Shown: positions 50,849 through 60,890, numbered from the stretch's first letter. The stretch: 64,000 nt of DNA from Polynucleobacter sp. TSB-Sco08W16 (GCF_018687455.1 NZ_CP061291.1:868001-932000); one strand, 5' to 3'. Notes: generated by a model from the sequence alone, not told the origin. Program-made: numbers and translations.

Positions 50849-51853
50849 TTAAATTTCGATCAATGGATAAGGCAATGAATCTATTTTTAACACAGGTCCT
50901 TGAGCGCTCCCCAAATGAACCTCTCCACTTTCAATAGCCTCTAATTTGCATTCAATTTGAAGGTCAACTCTATTGGGCTGGCTTGGGTTTGAGGCTGATA
51001 AAACAACCATCCCCGCCGGTTGAGCAGCGTCAGCGCTATGGAAAATTTCTGTGCCAGGCTGAGCTAATAACGGATCTAGATCAACATCAGAGGTGTGCGC
51101 TAAAAATAGACGTCTTTTTATGGCCCCACGATATTGACTACGAGCCACAATTTCTTGTCCAGGGTAACAACCTTTTTTGAAATCTACACCAGCTACAGAT
51201 TCAAAGTTAATCATTTGCGGCACAAATTGTTCTTGAGTTGCTAAAACGATGCGGGGAATTCCGCTTAGTACCTCAAGGTCATTGAACATATCGAAGGCTG
51301 AATTTTCATGAGCTACCAATTCAGTAGTTTTCTGTTGGGCGATTAGTACACGACCATAGGAGAGATCATGAACGAGAACATTGGGTAAACGCAAAGCAAT
51401 CTGTTGGTCATGTACAGCTAAGGTATCAATTTCAACATCAGCGCCATAAAAGGATGATATTTCCCACTGCTCAGTTACATCAATAACCTTGACCTTAGAT
51501 CGCAAGACATACATGGATAGCCGTTTTGCAGTGCTAGCGGCAATATCCTTAGAAATAAATAATGCAAAACGATCATCGGCAGACTGTTCCGTAGGCACCA
51601 GAGCCAGCCAAGCGCTTGCAAGCAATCTGCCTTTAGGGCTGCAATAGCCAACGAGCCTAACTGAAGTGCTTCCTTGTGCAATCTGAGGTGAAAAGGTTCG
51701 CTTCAAGCCCTGGACTGAATTAGTCAGTTGATTTTGCAGAAAACTTGCTGCATCAGGACCCTCCACAAGGATCAAGCCCCACTGGGGTAAAAGGCTGAGT
51801 CCAGAAGAGGGGATTGCCCCTTGAATTGGCGTATTTTGCTTAGTCTGTGTCAT
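50849..51853 (-). CDS. ygfZ: Folate-binding YgfZ-type iron-sulfur cluster protein
   Basis: A GcvT-like folate-binding protein needed for maturation of some Fe-S enzymes. The family signature KGCYPGQEIVARSQYRG is present (about residues 225-241), and the N-terminus has LVEGPDAASFLQNQLTNSV. Length 334. It is divergent from mltG, with starts about 20 bp apart. Confidence 0.92.
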   Translation of the reverse strand: MTQTKQNTPIQGAIPSSGLSLLPQWGLILVEGPDAASFLQNQLTNSVQGLKRTFSPQIAQGSTSVRLVGYCSPKGRLLASAWLALVPTEQSADDRFALFISKDIAASTAKRLSMYVLRSKVKVIDVTEQWEISSFYGADVEIDTLAVHDQQIALRLPNVLVHDLSYGRVLIAQQKTTELVAHENSAFDMFNDLEVLSGIPRIVLATQEQFVPQMINFESVAGVDFKKGCYPGQEIVARSQYRGAIKRRLFLAHTSDVDLDPLLAQPGTEIFHSADAAQPAGMVVLSASNPSQPNRVDLQIECKLEAIESGEVHLGSAQGPVLKIDSLPYPLIEI

Positions 51854-51873
51854 GTCCCTTTTATCATAGCCTG

Positions 51874-52941
51874 ATGCGCAGAAAAATTCAGGGGAGATCC
51901 CTTTTCACAAAGAAAAAAGCTAAGGGCCTTGGACTGTTTTCCTACTTATTGGGGGCCATTGTCTTTTTGCTGGTCTTTTATGCAGCGATTTTTCTGTTGC
52001 CAGTAGTACCGATTAAATCGAATACACAAGATTTAACTACTTATAAAGTGAAGATTGCCGCCCAATCTGGTCTGGCAAGTATTGCCCAACAACTGCAAGA
52101 GCAGGGCTTGTCTACTTATATGATTCCATTTCAGATCAGCGCCCGAATTCTATTTGTGGGTTCGAAATTAAAGCCAGGAACATATTTACTTCCTACAGGT
52201 TCAAGCCTAGGAAAAATTTTGCTCCAAATTGCCCGCGGTGATCGCGTACGAGAAAATATTGCCATTATTCCTGGAATGACGATTTGGCAACTGAGAGCTG
52301 TGGTTGACTCTCATCCTGCGTTAGTTCACCAAACAAGGGGGATGAGTTCTAGAGCACTCCTGCAAAGTTTGAATCTCAATTATCCAAGCGATGAGGGAAT
52401 TTTCCTCCCAGATACCTATGTATTTGATCCCGATGAGCCCGATATCAATATCTACCGTCGAGCATCCCAGGCAATGCAAAAGCAGCTATCTCAGGCATGG
52501 GGGGAGAGACAAGCCTCATTACCCCTCAAATCCCCGTACGAATTGCTTATTTTGGCTTCCGTTATTGAAAAAGAGACCGGGCACCCAAGTGACCGCCCCC
52601 TTATAGCTGCCGTCTTTTTAAACCGTATAGCTAAAGGCATGATGCTGCAGACAGATCCAACCGTTATTTATGGCTTAGGACCTAAATTTGACGGTAATTT
52701 ACGCAAGGCAGATCTTCGCAAAGATAGTCCCTACAATACCTATATGCACAAAGGATTGCCACCGACCCCAATATCAATGCCTGGCAAAGAATCAATTCAG
52801 GCAGCTATTCATCCAGCACAAAGCAATGCTTTATTTTTTGTAGCAAGAGGTGATGGCAGTAGTCACTTTTCTGCAACCTTAAGCGAGCATGAATCCGCAG
52901 TGGATCGATATCAACGTAAATTAGCACCGAAATCCAACTAA
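51874..52941 (+). CDS. mltG: Endolytic peptidoglycan transglycosylase MltG
   Basis: MltG cleaves nascent glycan strands. After one N-terminal membrane segment (about residues 20-42) come a LysM-like region (AAQSGLASIAQQLQEQGL) and the catalytic YceG domain with LASVIEKETGHPSDRPLIAA, whose Glu is the active residue, and LQTDPTVIYGLG. I use the ATG at 51874; the earlier in-frame start at 51847 would overlap ygfZ. tmk follows after 1 bp. Confidence 0.94.
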   Translation: MRRKIQGRSLFTKKKAKGLGLFSYLLGAIVFLLVFYAAIFLLPVVPIKSNTQDLTTYKVKIAAQSGLASIAQQLQEQGLSTYMIPFQISARILFVGSKLKPGTYLLPTGSSLGKILLQIARGDRVRENIAIIPGMTIWQLRAVVDSHPALVHQTRGMSSRALLQSLNLNYPSDEGIFLPDTYVFDPDEPDINIYRRASQAMQKQLSQAWGERQASLPLKSPYELLILASVIEKETGHPSDRPLIAAVFLNRIAKGMMLQTDPTVIYGLGPKFDGNLRKADLRKDSPYNTYMHKGLPPTPISMPGKESIQAAIHPAQSNALFFVARGDGSSHFSATLSEHESAVDRYQRKLAPKSN

Positions 52942-52942
52942 T

Positions 52943-53578
52943 ATGAGCTCAACTCCAGGTTATTTCATTAGCTTTGAAGGTATTGATGGTGCAGGTAAGA
53001 GCACTCATATCGACTCCTTTTGCAAATTGATGCAATCTCGTTTTCCAGAGCGTGGGGTAGTTATGACGCGCGAACCTGGTGGCACACCATTAGGTGAGCA
53101 ATTGCGTGGTTTGTTATTAGACGCCCCCATGAATTTAGAAACAGAAGCCTTACTCATGTTTGCTGCTCGGCGCGAACATATAGCGCAAGTGATAGATCCT
53201 GCATTGCAAACAGGAAAGATCGTTATCTCTGACCGCTTTACTGACGCGAGCTTTGCTTACCAAGGGGGCGGGCGGGGATTAAGTATTTCCAAATTAAATG
53301 AACTAGAAAAATGGGTACAAGGGCGAACGGATGGAACGTTACTGCAGCCGAATTTGACGATTCTGTTTGACTTACCCAGTGAAATTGCAGAAGCGCGGAG
53401 ATCTAAAGTTCGCACCCCGGATAAATTTGAAAAAATGGATTTGAATTTTTTTGAAAAGGTGCGTCAAGAGTATTTGCGCCGTGCCAAAGCTGATCCAAAT
53501 CGCTTTTATTTAGTTGACGCAACCAAAACTCCCGATGAGATTTGGGGCGGCCTACAAGACATCGATATCAAACTCTAA
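52943..53578 (+). CDS. tmk: Thymidylate kinase
   Basis: Tmk phosphorylates dTMP to dTDP. P-loop EGIDGAGKSTH (about residues 11-21), DR-motif SDRFTDASFAYQGGGRGL, and the lid region with RSKVRTPDKFEKMD. Length 211. It lies between mltG and holB as in many proteobacteria. Confidence 0.96.
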   Translation: MSSTPGYFISFEGIDGAGKSTHIDSFCKLMQSRFPERGVVMTREPGGTPLGEQLRGLLLDAPMNLETEALLMFAARREHIAQVIDPALQTGKIVISDRFTDASFAYQGGGRGLSISKLNELEKWVQGRTDGTLLQPNLTILFDLPSEIAEARRSKVRTPDKFEKMDLNFFEKVRQEYLRRAKADPNRFYLVDATKTPDEIWGGLQDIDIKL

Positions 53579-54724
53579 ATGATGGATTTGACGCTAACTC
53601 CTGAACAAAAAAGTCCTGTTGCGCCTTGGCTTAAACCCTTATGGGATAGCTTGGACTTTGATCAGATCCCCAATGCAATTTTGCTGCATGGTCAATCTGG
53701 GATTGGTAAATTTGCCTTTGCTCTTGAACTGGCCAAGGCCTTGGTTTGCGAGACAACCCCTGGTTCAGCAAAGCCATGCAACCGCTGCGAAGCTTGTCAT
53801 TGGTTTAACACCGCAAATCATCCAGACTTCATAGCTCTCATCCCCGAAACCCATCGTAAATTCTTGCCACAGGCTGATTACGAGGCAGATGAAGTACCAA
53901 AAAAAGGCAAGACTGCGCGAGATGACTCCGAAGGGGAAGCCAGCGAGAGAAAAGAAAAGAAAAATATCTCCATCGAAGAAACACGCAATGCCATTGAAAG
54001 TCTCTCAATAGGGTCTCATCGAGGTGGAAATCGTGTGATCTTGATTTACCCACTGGAGATGCTGCGCTCAGATTCAGCAAATACATTGCTTAAATCACTA
54101 GAAGAGCCTCCTGCAAATACCATTTTCATTCTTTTAGCAGATCGTGTTGATCGTGTTTTACCTACTATTCGTTCACGCTGCCGATTATTGACAGCACCGC
54201 GCCCAGACCGTGAGCAAGGTTTAGCTTGGCTGAAATCACAATTACACTCCATAGCAGGTATTAAGGTTACCGATGCTGATGTTGAAACAATTTATGACGA
54301 GCAGGGTGGGGCCCCGTATTCCGTATTAGATTCTTTAATCGCCAGGCACAACAAGGACGATAAAGACGAATTAACAATCTCTATTGCTGCCTCACGTTAC
54401 TTGCTTCAATCTATGGCTCAGGGTGGTCGCATCTCTTGGTTAGATGCGGCCGAGAAAATTCATAAAGCGCAATATTCATTCCTGTTGGCCACAATGCAAC
54501 GCTGGACTTCAGACCTTCAAGTTGTATCTCAAGGTGGTAGCCCTCGTTATTACCCTAAGCATATTTCAACACTCAAAGGTCTCTCACAAACAGCTCGGAT
54601 TCAAAAACTTCTGCAATTTTGGACGTCCCTTATCCAGGCGCGACGAACTGAAAATCATCCCTTAGCTAGCCGCATACAGCTAGAGGCATTACTTGCTCAG
54701 TATCAGCAGGTTTTTGAAAGCTAG
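53579..54724 (+). CDS. holB: DNA polymerase III subunit delta'
   Basis: A clamp-loader AAA+ subunit. P-loop-like GQSGIGKFAFA (about residues 39-49), zinc-binding cysteines in CETTPGSAKPCNRCEACHWF, LLKSLEEPPANTIFILLADR (with the conserved EEPP), and the SRC motif IRSRCR. A charged insertion (about residues 98-128) lies between the zinc module and the EEPP motif. It starts at ATGATG directly after the tmk stop; 381 residues is at the long end. Confidence 0.92.
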   Translation: MMDLTLTPEQKSPVAPWLKPLWDSLDFDQIPNAILLHGQSGIGKFAFALELAKALVCETTPGSAKPCNRCEACHWFNTANHPDFIALIPETHRKFLPQADYEADEVPKKGKTARDDSEGEASERKEKKNISIEETRNAIESLSIGSHRGGNRVILIYPLEMLRSDSANTLLKSLEEPPANTIFILLADRVDRVLPTIRSRCRLLTAPRPDREQGLAWLKSQLHSIAGIKVTDADVETIYDEQGGAPYSVLDSLIARHNKDDKDELTISIAASRYLLQSMAQGGRISWLDAAEKIHKAQYSFLLATMQRWTSDLQVVSQGGSPRYYPKHISTLKGLSQTARIQKLLQFWTSLIQARRTENHPLASRIQLEALLAQYQQVFES

Positions 54725-54726
54725 CC

Positions 54727-55518
54727 ATGTTTATTGACTCACACTGCCACCTTGATTTCCCAGAATTTCAATCACGTCTCCCTGAAGTTTTGGCAAATAT
54801 GAAATCCTGCAAAGTAAGTCATGCACTTTGTGTTTCCGTAGATCTTCCAGACTTTCCTAATGTTCTTAAATTAGCCCAAGACTACGATCATCTTTACGCA
54901 TCCGTGGGCGTACATCCAGATTACGAAGACACCCCCGAACCAAGCCTCGAATTCTTGGTTGATACCGCAACTAAGCACCCTAAGATCATTGCGATCGGCG
55001 AGACTGGCTTGGATTACTTCCGCATGGGTGAGCGCAGCTATGAATCCATGGAATGGCAAAGAGAGCGCTTCAGGGTACATATTCGCGCTGCGCTTGCGAG
55101 TAAAAAGCCACTCATTATTCATACTCGGTCAGCATCAGAAGACACCATCAAAATTCTCCAAGAGGAGGGCGCTGCTGCCATTGGTGGGGTGATGCATTGC
55201 TTTACCGAAAGTTTGGATGTCGCTCGTAAAGCGATGGATTTGGGCTTTTACATCTCTTTCTCAGGAATCGTAACCTTCAAGAGCGCTAAAGATCTTCAGG
55301 AAACCTGTAAGCAAGTCCCACTTGATCGAATGTTAATTGAGACGGATTCACCCTATTTAGCCCCCATTCCGTATCGCGGCAAAACCAATGAACCAGCCTG
55401 GGTTTCCAAGGTTGGAGAATTCATTTCCAATCTAAAGGATGTTTCAGTTGAGGAATTAGCCTCTATAACAACAAGCAATTTTCATCAATGTTTTCAATTA
55501 GATAGAAAGTATTCATAA
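54727..55518 (+). CDS. tatD: TatD family metal-dependent hydrolase/DNase
   Basis: Metal ligands of the TIM-barrel are seen in IDSHCHLDF (H-x-H), IGETGLDYF (Glu), IIHTRSA (His), MHCFTES (His) and IETDSPYLAP (Asp). Such proteins have 3'-5' exonuclease or D-aminoacyl-type activity. The stop overlaps the next gene by one base (TAATG). Confidence 0.94.
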   Translation: MFIDSHCHLDFPEFQSRLPEVLANMKSCKVSHALCVSVDLPDFPNVLKLAQDYDHLYASVGVHPDYEDTPEPSLEFLVDTATKHPKIIAIGETGLDYFRMGERSYESMEWQRERFRVHIRAALASKKPLIIHTRSASEDTIKILQEEGAAAIGGVMHCFTESLDVARKAMDLGFYISFSGIVTFKSAKDLQETCKQVPLDRMLIETDSPYLAPIPYRGKTNEPAWVSKVGEFISNLKDVSVEELASITTSNFHQCFQLDRKYS

Positions 55519-56225
55519 TGCAATATATGAATATAAAACATTGTATTTTGGTCCTTGTGGCCTCTGTTTCAATACCTGTATTTGCCCAAACAGCAGCTCA
55601 GATTGCTGGTTTCACAAAAGCGGCAAAGTTTGATGACTTATCTGAGGTTAAGAACCTGGTTTCTAAGGGTGTTAGCCCCAATACAGTTGATCCCACAGGT
55701 GATCCTATGTTGGTAGTGGCTATTAGGGATAAATCAATGAGAGTTACTGAATATCTCCTGAATAGTAAAAATATTGACGTTGATTTATCCAATAAATATG
55801 GTGAAACGCCTCTAATGATTGCCTCAATCAATGGCGATTTACCTATAGTAAAGGCCTTAGTTCTTGAAAAAAATGCTCGTGTAGACCACATTGCATGGAC
55901 TCCGTTGCATTACGCCTGTACAAAAGGTCATTTAGAGGTGGCTCAGTTTCTGGTTGCCAATGGTGCATCCGTTGATTCCGCAAGCCTAAACGGCACAACA
56001 CCATTAATGATGGCAGTTCAGTCAGGAAACGAAGAGTTAATTAAGTTTCTTTTAGATAAAGGCGCAGACCTACGTATTCGTAATTCAAATGGTTTATCGG
56101 CCATTGATGTAGCACTTATCTATGAAAAGCCATGGATAGCAACCGCCTTGAAATCACGCTGGCAAAAGCTATATAAAGAACCGTATCCAGGGGCTAAAGG
56201 TCCCATTCCTACAAAAGCCTCATAA
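55518..56225 (+). CDS. Exported ankyrin-repeat protein
   Basis: A signal peptide (cleavage near FAQ, about residue 24) is followed by about five ankyrin repeats (GETPLMIASINGDLPIVKAL, WTPLHYACTKGHLEVAQFL, GTTPLMMAVQSGNEELIKFL). It should be periplasmic and bind other proteins. It is coupled to tatD by overlapping stop and start. Confidence 0.9.
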   Translation: MQYMNIKHCILVLVASVSIPVFAQTAAQIAGFTKAAKFDDLSEVKNLVSKGVSPNTVDPTGDPMLVVAIRDKSMRVTEYLLNSKNIDVDLSNKYGETPLMIASINGDLPIVKALVLEKNARVDHIAWTPLHYACTKGHLEVAQFLVANGASVDSASLNGTTPLMMAVQSGNEELIKFLLDKGADLRIRNSNGLSAIDVALIYEKPWIATALKSRWQKLYKEPYPGAKGPIPTKAS

Positions 56226-56301
56226 ATACTATTTGCGTATAATCATTATTATGTCAAATAAGATATTGATCCAATCCTTATTCATTTCATAAGATACCCT
56301 C

Positions 56302-56829
56302 ATGCCTCTATTTGATCTATTCCGTAATGCTGACCTACCCAGCTTCTCAACACTAGTTGGTGAGATTAATGCCGATATGGGAAATGGACAGATTTGGGTC
56401 ATGGTTGTTTCTGCTTGCCTAATGTTGGCGATCCACGCTGTAGCGGTATTGGCTATTGCTGGAGCATTTCACGTCATTGACGGCGCAATGACAAGACGCC
56501 GCATCATTGGTGGTAGCTTCCTGTCTTATTTCATTGCAATCCTATTGGTAATTGCTATCCACTTATCCGAAATTGTAGTTTGGGCCTATATTTGTGTTGC
56601 CCTTAAGGTATTCCCAACAAACCCACAGACTTTTTACTTTGCTGGCGAAATGTACACCACGGTTGGTTATGGTGATTACAAGCTATCTGAACAATGGCGA
56701 ATATTGCCAATCATTATTTCTTTTTCAGGTATTTTTGCAGTCTCAATGTCTGGAGCAGCGCTTTATACAATGATGGGAGCTTTATTGAACCACCCAAACC
56801 AAAACCCTAAATCAGGGACAGGTTTCTAG
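56302..56829 (+). CDS. Two-pore-helix ion channel family protein (K+ channel-like)
   Basis: Membrane segments at about residues 32-55, 73-100 and 130-155 surround a pore segment with TTVGYGD (about 117-123), the potassium selectivity filter. There is no RCK domain or voltage sensor in the 175 residues. Its TAG stop overlaps the convergent DUF3108 stop within CTAG. Confidence 0.85.
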   Translation: MPLFDLFRNADLPSFSTLVGEINADMGNGQIWVMVVSACLMLAIHAVAVLAIAGAFHVIDGAMTRRRIIGGSFLSYFIAILLVIAIHLSEIVVWAYICVALKVFPTNPQTFYFAGEMYTTVGYGDYKLSEQWRILPIIISFSGIFAVSMSGAALYTMMGALLNHPNQNPKSGTGF

Positions 56830-57788
56830 GATTTAGACTCTATTGGCAATGGGTTCTTTTGCTTAAAAACCAACTCCAGCACTCGTCCATTCGATTCTAG
56901 AGACCGAATTCTGCCAGGGAGCCATTCGAGATCCTTGGAAAGCCAAATATCAACCTGGCGCTTATATGGATCGTTTTCTCGCTGCATTAAAGCGTAATGT
57001 CGATTTATAGCCACCCCAAGACTAGGCACGTCTTCATTAAGGGCTTCACCATAACTTTTAAATTGCCACATTTCTAAGGTGTTGTAATCAACTACTGGGA
57101 TGGCACGTATGCTGCCAGCCTCATCAATCTTGCTGTCGCCATTCAATAAGGAAGCTAGCTGAAACATGAGGCTAAAGCGATCTTGAGTCCCGGGAATGAT
57201 GTTAGGAGTAAAGTCCGGCTTTTCGGAAAAAAACATCTGCCCTGCTCCACTTCCATCACGATCAAATCGTGAATAACGTGGTGCTTTGGTACCGCGTTGC
57301 GACCAATAAATAGCGGGTGCCATTCCGTAGGCATCAACCGTTCCCCTGGATTCAAAAACAAAAGGACCAACAAATGCATATGGAATGTTCACATAGAGTC
57401 GATAGTTATTGCCTTCAACAATCCAATCAATCTCTCCGGTTTGATACTTTTGACCATCTACATAAGAGTCGTAATACAAAATTCCTGATTGAGGAAGCCT
57501 AAATGGAGCACCCTGTTGATTTCCTGGGGTGCCCTGCTCCGCTCCCGCATCTTGATCTTTAGTTTTTGATGCGTTGTGAGATTCACTTTCAATGAGGATT
57601 TTTTTCTTGCGTGTATTTGCCATTTGAATCTTCTTTGGCGGGTCAATCTTGAGCTCGGTCCTAATGATCAGATCCTCAGGTAATTCTGGATTACTGCCAA
57701 ATGAAAAAAAGGGGATGCCAAAAAAAAGTATTAAATGCCCCAGCACCGATAGTAGCAAGGCGAAGAAAATAATCCGCAATGAATGCAT
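56826..57788 (-). CDS. DUF3108 domain protein with N-terminal membrane anchor
   Basis: A membrane segment (about residues 6-25) precedes a Pro/Lys linker and a beta-rich DUF3108 domain (GQKYQTGEIDWIVEGNNYRL onward). I use the ATG at 57788; the longer frame begins with TTG at 57821 and adds 11 residues. Members are envelope proteins of unknown function. It converges on and overlaps the channel gene. Confidence 0.82.
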   Translation of the reverse strand: MHSLRIIFFALLLSVLGHLILFFGIPFFSFGSNPELPEDLIIRTELKIDPPKKIQMANTRKKKILIESESHNASKTKDQDAGAEQGTPGNQQGAPFRLPQSGILYYDSYVDGQKYQTGEIDWIVEGNNYRLYVNIPYAFVGPFVFESRGTVDAYGMAPAIYWSQRGTKAPRYSRFDRDGSGAGQMFFSEKPDFTPNIIPGTQDRFSLMFQLASLLNGDSKIDEAGSIRAIPVVDYNTLEMWQFKSYGEALNEDVPSLGVAINRHYALMQRENDPYKRQVDIWLSKDLEWLPGRIRSLESNGRVLELVFKQKNPLPIESKS

Positions 57789-57829
57789 GCGGATTATTGG
57801 GGCAAAGGTATGCGGCTTCAAAGAGGTCT

Positions 57830-58399
57830 TCAGGTATACACCTCAAGTAAGCGACTATTCTTGGGAAGATTGGCCGCCAAAAAATCCATCTGATCTGCCA
57901 AGATATTGCGGCCCCGCAAAATCATGTCTTCATAAAGACTAGGCATGTAAGGAGCATATAAAAGACCCATACCTGCTTGTTCAGGGGTGCGATTTCCCTT
58001 GCGTTGATTACAAGGCCTACATGAAATAACCAAGTTCATCCAAGAATATTGACCGCCACGGCTATTGGGAATGATGTGTTCTGCTTCCGCATGATTTTCA
58101 TGAATGCTATCTCCACAGTAAGCGCAAAGTCCTCGATCACGTTTGAACAGTTTGTGCTTTGTAATTACTGGAACGACATCAAAGAGATTAATTCTAGATG
58201 TACCTTTAACAGCAATAATCGAATGCAACTCAATCAGGGATTGCATACCGCTTGCACGAGAAATGCCACCGCGCATTTTCATGATGGGATCGCCCAACGT
58301 CCATAGAACACTTCTATCGGCATACTGTTTAGTCGCCTCTTCAGCGTTAACCCAGCCCTGAGGGATTCCACCTGCGTCTAATTTCAAGATGCTCAGCAC
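57830..58399 (-). CDS. HNH endonuclease domain protein
   Basis: The HNH/zinc module is DRGLCAYCGDSIHENHAEAE with EHIIPNSRGG, then ISCRPCNQRKGNRTPEQAG: two CxxC pairs and the HNH residues. The N-terminal 80 residues match stand-alone chromosomal HNH proteins found widely in Burkholderiales. The start is GTG, with AGGAG about 6 bases upstream, which decides it. No phage, intron or restriction partner is nearby. Confidence 0.88.
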   Translation of the reverse strand: MLSILKLDAGGIPQGWVNAEEATKQYADRSVLWTLGDPIMKMRGGISRASGMQSLIELHSIIAVKGTSRINLFDVVPVITKHKLFKRDRGLCAYCGDSIHENHAEAEHIIPNSRGGQYSWMNLVISCRPCNQRKGNRTPEQAGMGLLYAPYMPSLYEDMILRGRNILADQMDFLAANLPKNSRLLEVYT

Positions 58400-58483
58400 A
58401 AACTCTCCTTTCTAGATCGTTATCAACTGATATCGATCGTTTGGATCATCTTACAGAAGAAGCTTGAAGCAATCAATCAGGCA

Positions 58484-59074
58484 TTAGGGAGTGGAAATAA
58501 ACTCAATCACCTTAGGCAAATGATCTGCATAGTCGGCAATTCCATGATCGCTTCCCTCGAGCACTAGTTGGGCTCCACCTAAATAGAATTCAACCATTTC
58601 ACGCCAGTCTAAAAGTTCATCACCTTTAGCTGCTATCAAAAAATATCGGTTTGGCTGCGATATTTTCTCTATTTGAAGCTCCTTCAGTTCATCGATATAT
58701 TCTGGCTTGAAATCAAACGGTTCATCGCTATCGTAGGATGTCATTATGCCAACATGCGGGGCAAGCTCTCTCGCAGCGCGAACTGCTGGATTCAATACAA
58801 CGCCTTTGCAGCCATATTTTTCAACTAGGTAGTTTGTATAAAAACCACCCAATGAAGAGCCGATGATGATCATTCGATCAGCCTTGGAGCGATCAATGTG
58901 AGCTGTCACCATATCCATACTTTCTTTTGGAGATGCTAGCAGCTGAGGGCAAAACCATTCGATTGGGTTTTCAGGTGTGGATAGCAGTTTAATAGCCTCA
59001 CCTGTCATCACTGCCTTGCTTGAGCGAGGAGATGAACGAAAGCCATGCAGATAAACGAGAAGCGTTTTGGACAT
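58484..59074 (-). CDS. YqiA/YcfP-type alpha/beta-fold esterase
   Basis: A 196-residue minimal alpha/beta hydrolase with LVYLHGFRSSPRSSKA, nucleophile Ser in IIGSSLGGFYTNYL, acidic residue near KGDELLD and His in EGSDHGI. YqiA-like proteins have short-chain esterase activity. The ATG at 59074 is preferred over the in-frame TTG at 59080. It follows glxR by 15 bp. Confidence 0.85.
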   Translation of the reverse strand: MSKTLLVYLHGFRSSPRSSKAVMTGEAIKLLSTPENPIEWFCPQLLASPKESMDMVTAHIDRSKADRMIIIGSSLGGFYTNYLVEKYGCKGVVLNPAVRAARELAPHVGIMTSYDSDEPFDFKPEYIDELKELQIEKISQPNRYFLIAAKGDELLDWREMVEFYLGGAQLVLEGSDHGIADYADHLPKVIEFISTP

Positions 59075-59089
59075 GATCAATAAGTGCCC

Positions 59090-59989
59090 TTAGGACTTCT
59101 GACCTACCTCAAAATTTGCCATCATTTCTAGAGCCTTGACCATGGCAGAGTGATCCCAGGATTTGCCGCCATGAGCAGAACAGGAGTTGAATAATTCTTG
59201 AGCAGTTGCCGTGTTAGGAAGTGATACACCCAAGGCTTTGGCGCTATTCAGAGCTAAATTCAAATCCTTCTGATGTAACTCAATCCGAAAGCCTGGGTCG
59301 AATGTGCGCTTGACCATACGCTCCCCATGAACCTCTAGTATTTTGGAGCCTGCAAAACCACCCATGAGTGCTTGACGCACTTTTGCTGGATCAGCTCCTG
59401 CTTTTGATGCAAAAAGGAGCGCTTCAGCTACAGCTTCAATATTTAAAGCAACAATAATTTGATTGGCCACCTTAGCCGTTTGCCCGTCACCGTTACCGCC
59501 AACTAAATTAATGTTTTTACCCATTAAATCAAGTACTGGCTTTACTTTATTAAATATAGCCTCATCTCCACCAACCATGATCGAGAGTGTGGCATTTTTG
59601 GCGCCGACTTCACCACCAGACACCGGAGCGTCTAAGTAATCGCAGCCTAAAGCATTAATTTTTTTAGCAAATTCTTTTGTAGCTATTGGAGAGATCGAGC
59701 TCATATCCACCACTACTTTTCCCTTGATAAGCCCCGCTGCAACCCCATTCTCACCAAACAAGACTTTTTCAACATCAGGTGTATCCGGTACCATCATAAA
59801 AATGATGTCAGCATTTTTTGCAACCTCACTAGATGTTACACACTGAACGGCTTTAGAGCTCGCCAGGTCAGCTGGCACTTTGCTACGAGTATTAATAAAA
59901 ACCTGATGTCCGGCATTGATTAAATGGGTGGCCATGGGTGCGCCCATGATTCCCAATCCAATAAATCCCAGTTTTAAGTTGCTACTCAT
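59090..59989 (-). CDS. glxR: 2-hydroxy-3-oxopropionate (tartronate semialdehyde) reductase
   Basis: A beta-hydroxyacid dehydrogenase with NAD(P) motif GFIGLGIMGAPMATHL at the N-terminus, substrate motif DAPVSGGEVGAKNATLSIMV and the catalytic Lys in GDGQTAKVANQI. It reduces tartronate semialdehyde to glycerate. The hydroxypyruvate isomerase gene lies 23 bp upstream in the same unit; glyoxylate carboligase (gcl) is not in the window. Confidence 0.92.
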   Translation of the reverse strand: MSSNLKLGFIGLGIMGAPMATHLINAGHQVFINTRSKVPADLASSKAVQCVTSSEVAKNADIIFMMVPDTPDVEKVLFGENGVAAGLIKGKVVVDMSSISPIATKEFAKKINALGCDYLDAPVSGGEVGAKNATLSIMVGGDEAIFNKVKPVLDLMGKNINLVGGNGDGQTAKVANQIIVALNIEAVAEALLFASKAGADPAKVRQALMGGFAGSKILEVHGERMVKRTFDPGFRIELHQKDLNLALNSAKALGVSLPNTATAQELFNSCSAHGGKSWDHSAMVKALEMMANFEVGQKS

Positions 59990-60012
59990 GTTGTCTCCAA
60001 TATATAAATGAT

Positions 60013-60792
60013 TTATGAATTAAGTTGCTTGATCCAGCCAAGGCCTGCTTCAGTATTTTCGGTAGGTTTGTATTCGCAACCAATCCAACCATGGTAGCCA
60101 ATACGATCTAAAAACTTGAAAAGAAAGTGGTAGTTAATTTCACCTGTGCCTGGCTCATTACGTCCAGGGTTGTCTGCTAATTGAATATGGCCAATCTTCG
60201 ACAAATTCTTTTCTATCGTATTAGCAAGCTCACCCTCCATACGTTGGGCGTGATAAATGTCATATTGCACAAGAAGATTATCAGCCCCTACCTCTGACAA
60301 AATATCAACTGCCTGTTTGGTGGTGTTCAAGTAGAAGCCGGGAATATCAAACGTATTAATTGGTTCGATCAGAAGTCGTAAGTTTGCTTTTTTGAGCTCT
60401 GACGCTGCATAGCGAAGATTCTCAACAAAAGTGGTATGCAATATTTTGCTCTCAACGCCTGTTGGGGCTTTACCGGCCAAACAATTGAGCTGATGAACGC
60501 CCAGTACTTTGGCGTACTCAATAGCCTTACTGACTCCCTGACGAAACTCATCAACACGGTCAGGGTGGGAAGCTATGCCGCGTTCCCCGGCATCCCAATC
60601 TCCAGCGGGAAGATTATGAAGCACGAGCTTGAGTTGATTTTGATCAAGCGCCTGCTTGATCTCGGCGGAAGAAAAAGGATAAGGAAACAAAAATTCAACT
60701 GCTTTGAATCCAGCTTTACCTGCCCGTTCAAAACGCTCCATAAATGGAACTTCATTAAACAGCATTGTTAAGTTAGCGGCAAATTGCGGCAT
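60013..60792 (-). CDS. hyi: Hydroxypyruvate isomerase
   Basis: A TIM-barrel isomerase of the Hyi/xylose-isomerase-like family, converting hydroxypyruvate and tartronate semialdehyde. NLTMLFNEVPFMERFERAGK at the start, catalytic Glu in LLIEPINTFDIPGFYL and late Glu in GCEYKPTENTEAG are visible. Length 259 matches E. coli (258). It precedes glxR, giving a glyoxylate/glycerate step pair. Confidence 0.92.
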   Translation of the reverse strand: MPQFAANLTMLFNEVPFMERFERAGKAGFKAVEFLFPYPFSSAEIKQALDQNQLKLVLHNLPAGDWDAGERGIASHPDRVDEFRQGVSKAIEYAKVLGVHQLNCLAGKAPTGVESKILHTTFVENLRYAASELKKANLRLLIEPINTFDIPGFYLNTTKQAVDILSEVGADNLLVQYDIYHAQRMEGELANTIEKNLSKIGHIQLADNPGRNEPGTGEINYHFLFKFLDRIGYHGWIGCEYKPTENTEAGLGWIKQLNS

Positions 60793-60890
60793 TAGAAACC
60801 TCTATAAACTCAAAGAATTAAGGAGAATGTTAACAAATATGCCAATCCTCTCCTTGTTTGATCATTGAGCCGATGATGGTCAAAAATCAA

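Noticed and set aside
57830..58399. HNH protein as homing endonuclease, restriction enzyme or toxin
   Set aside because: It is a stand-alone chromosomal type without methylase, intron, intein or immunity partner nearby.
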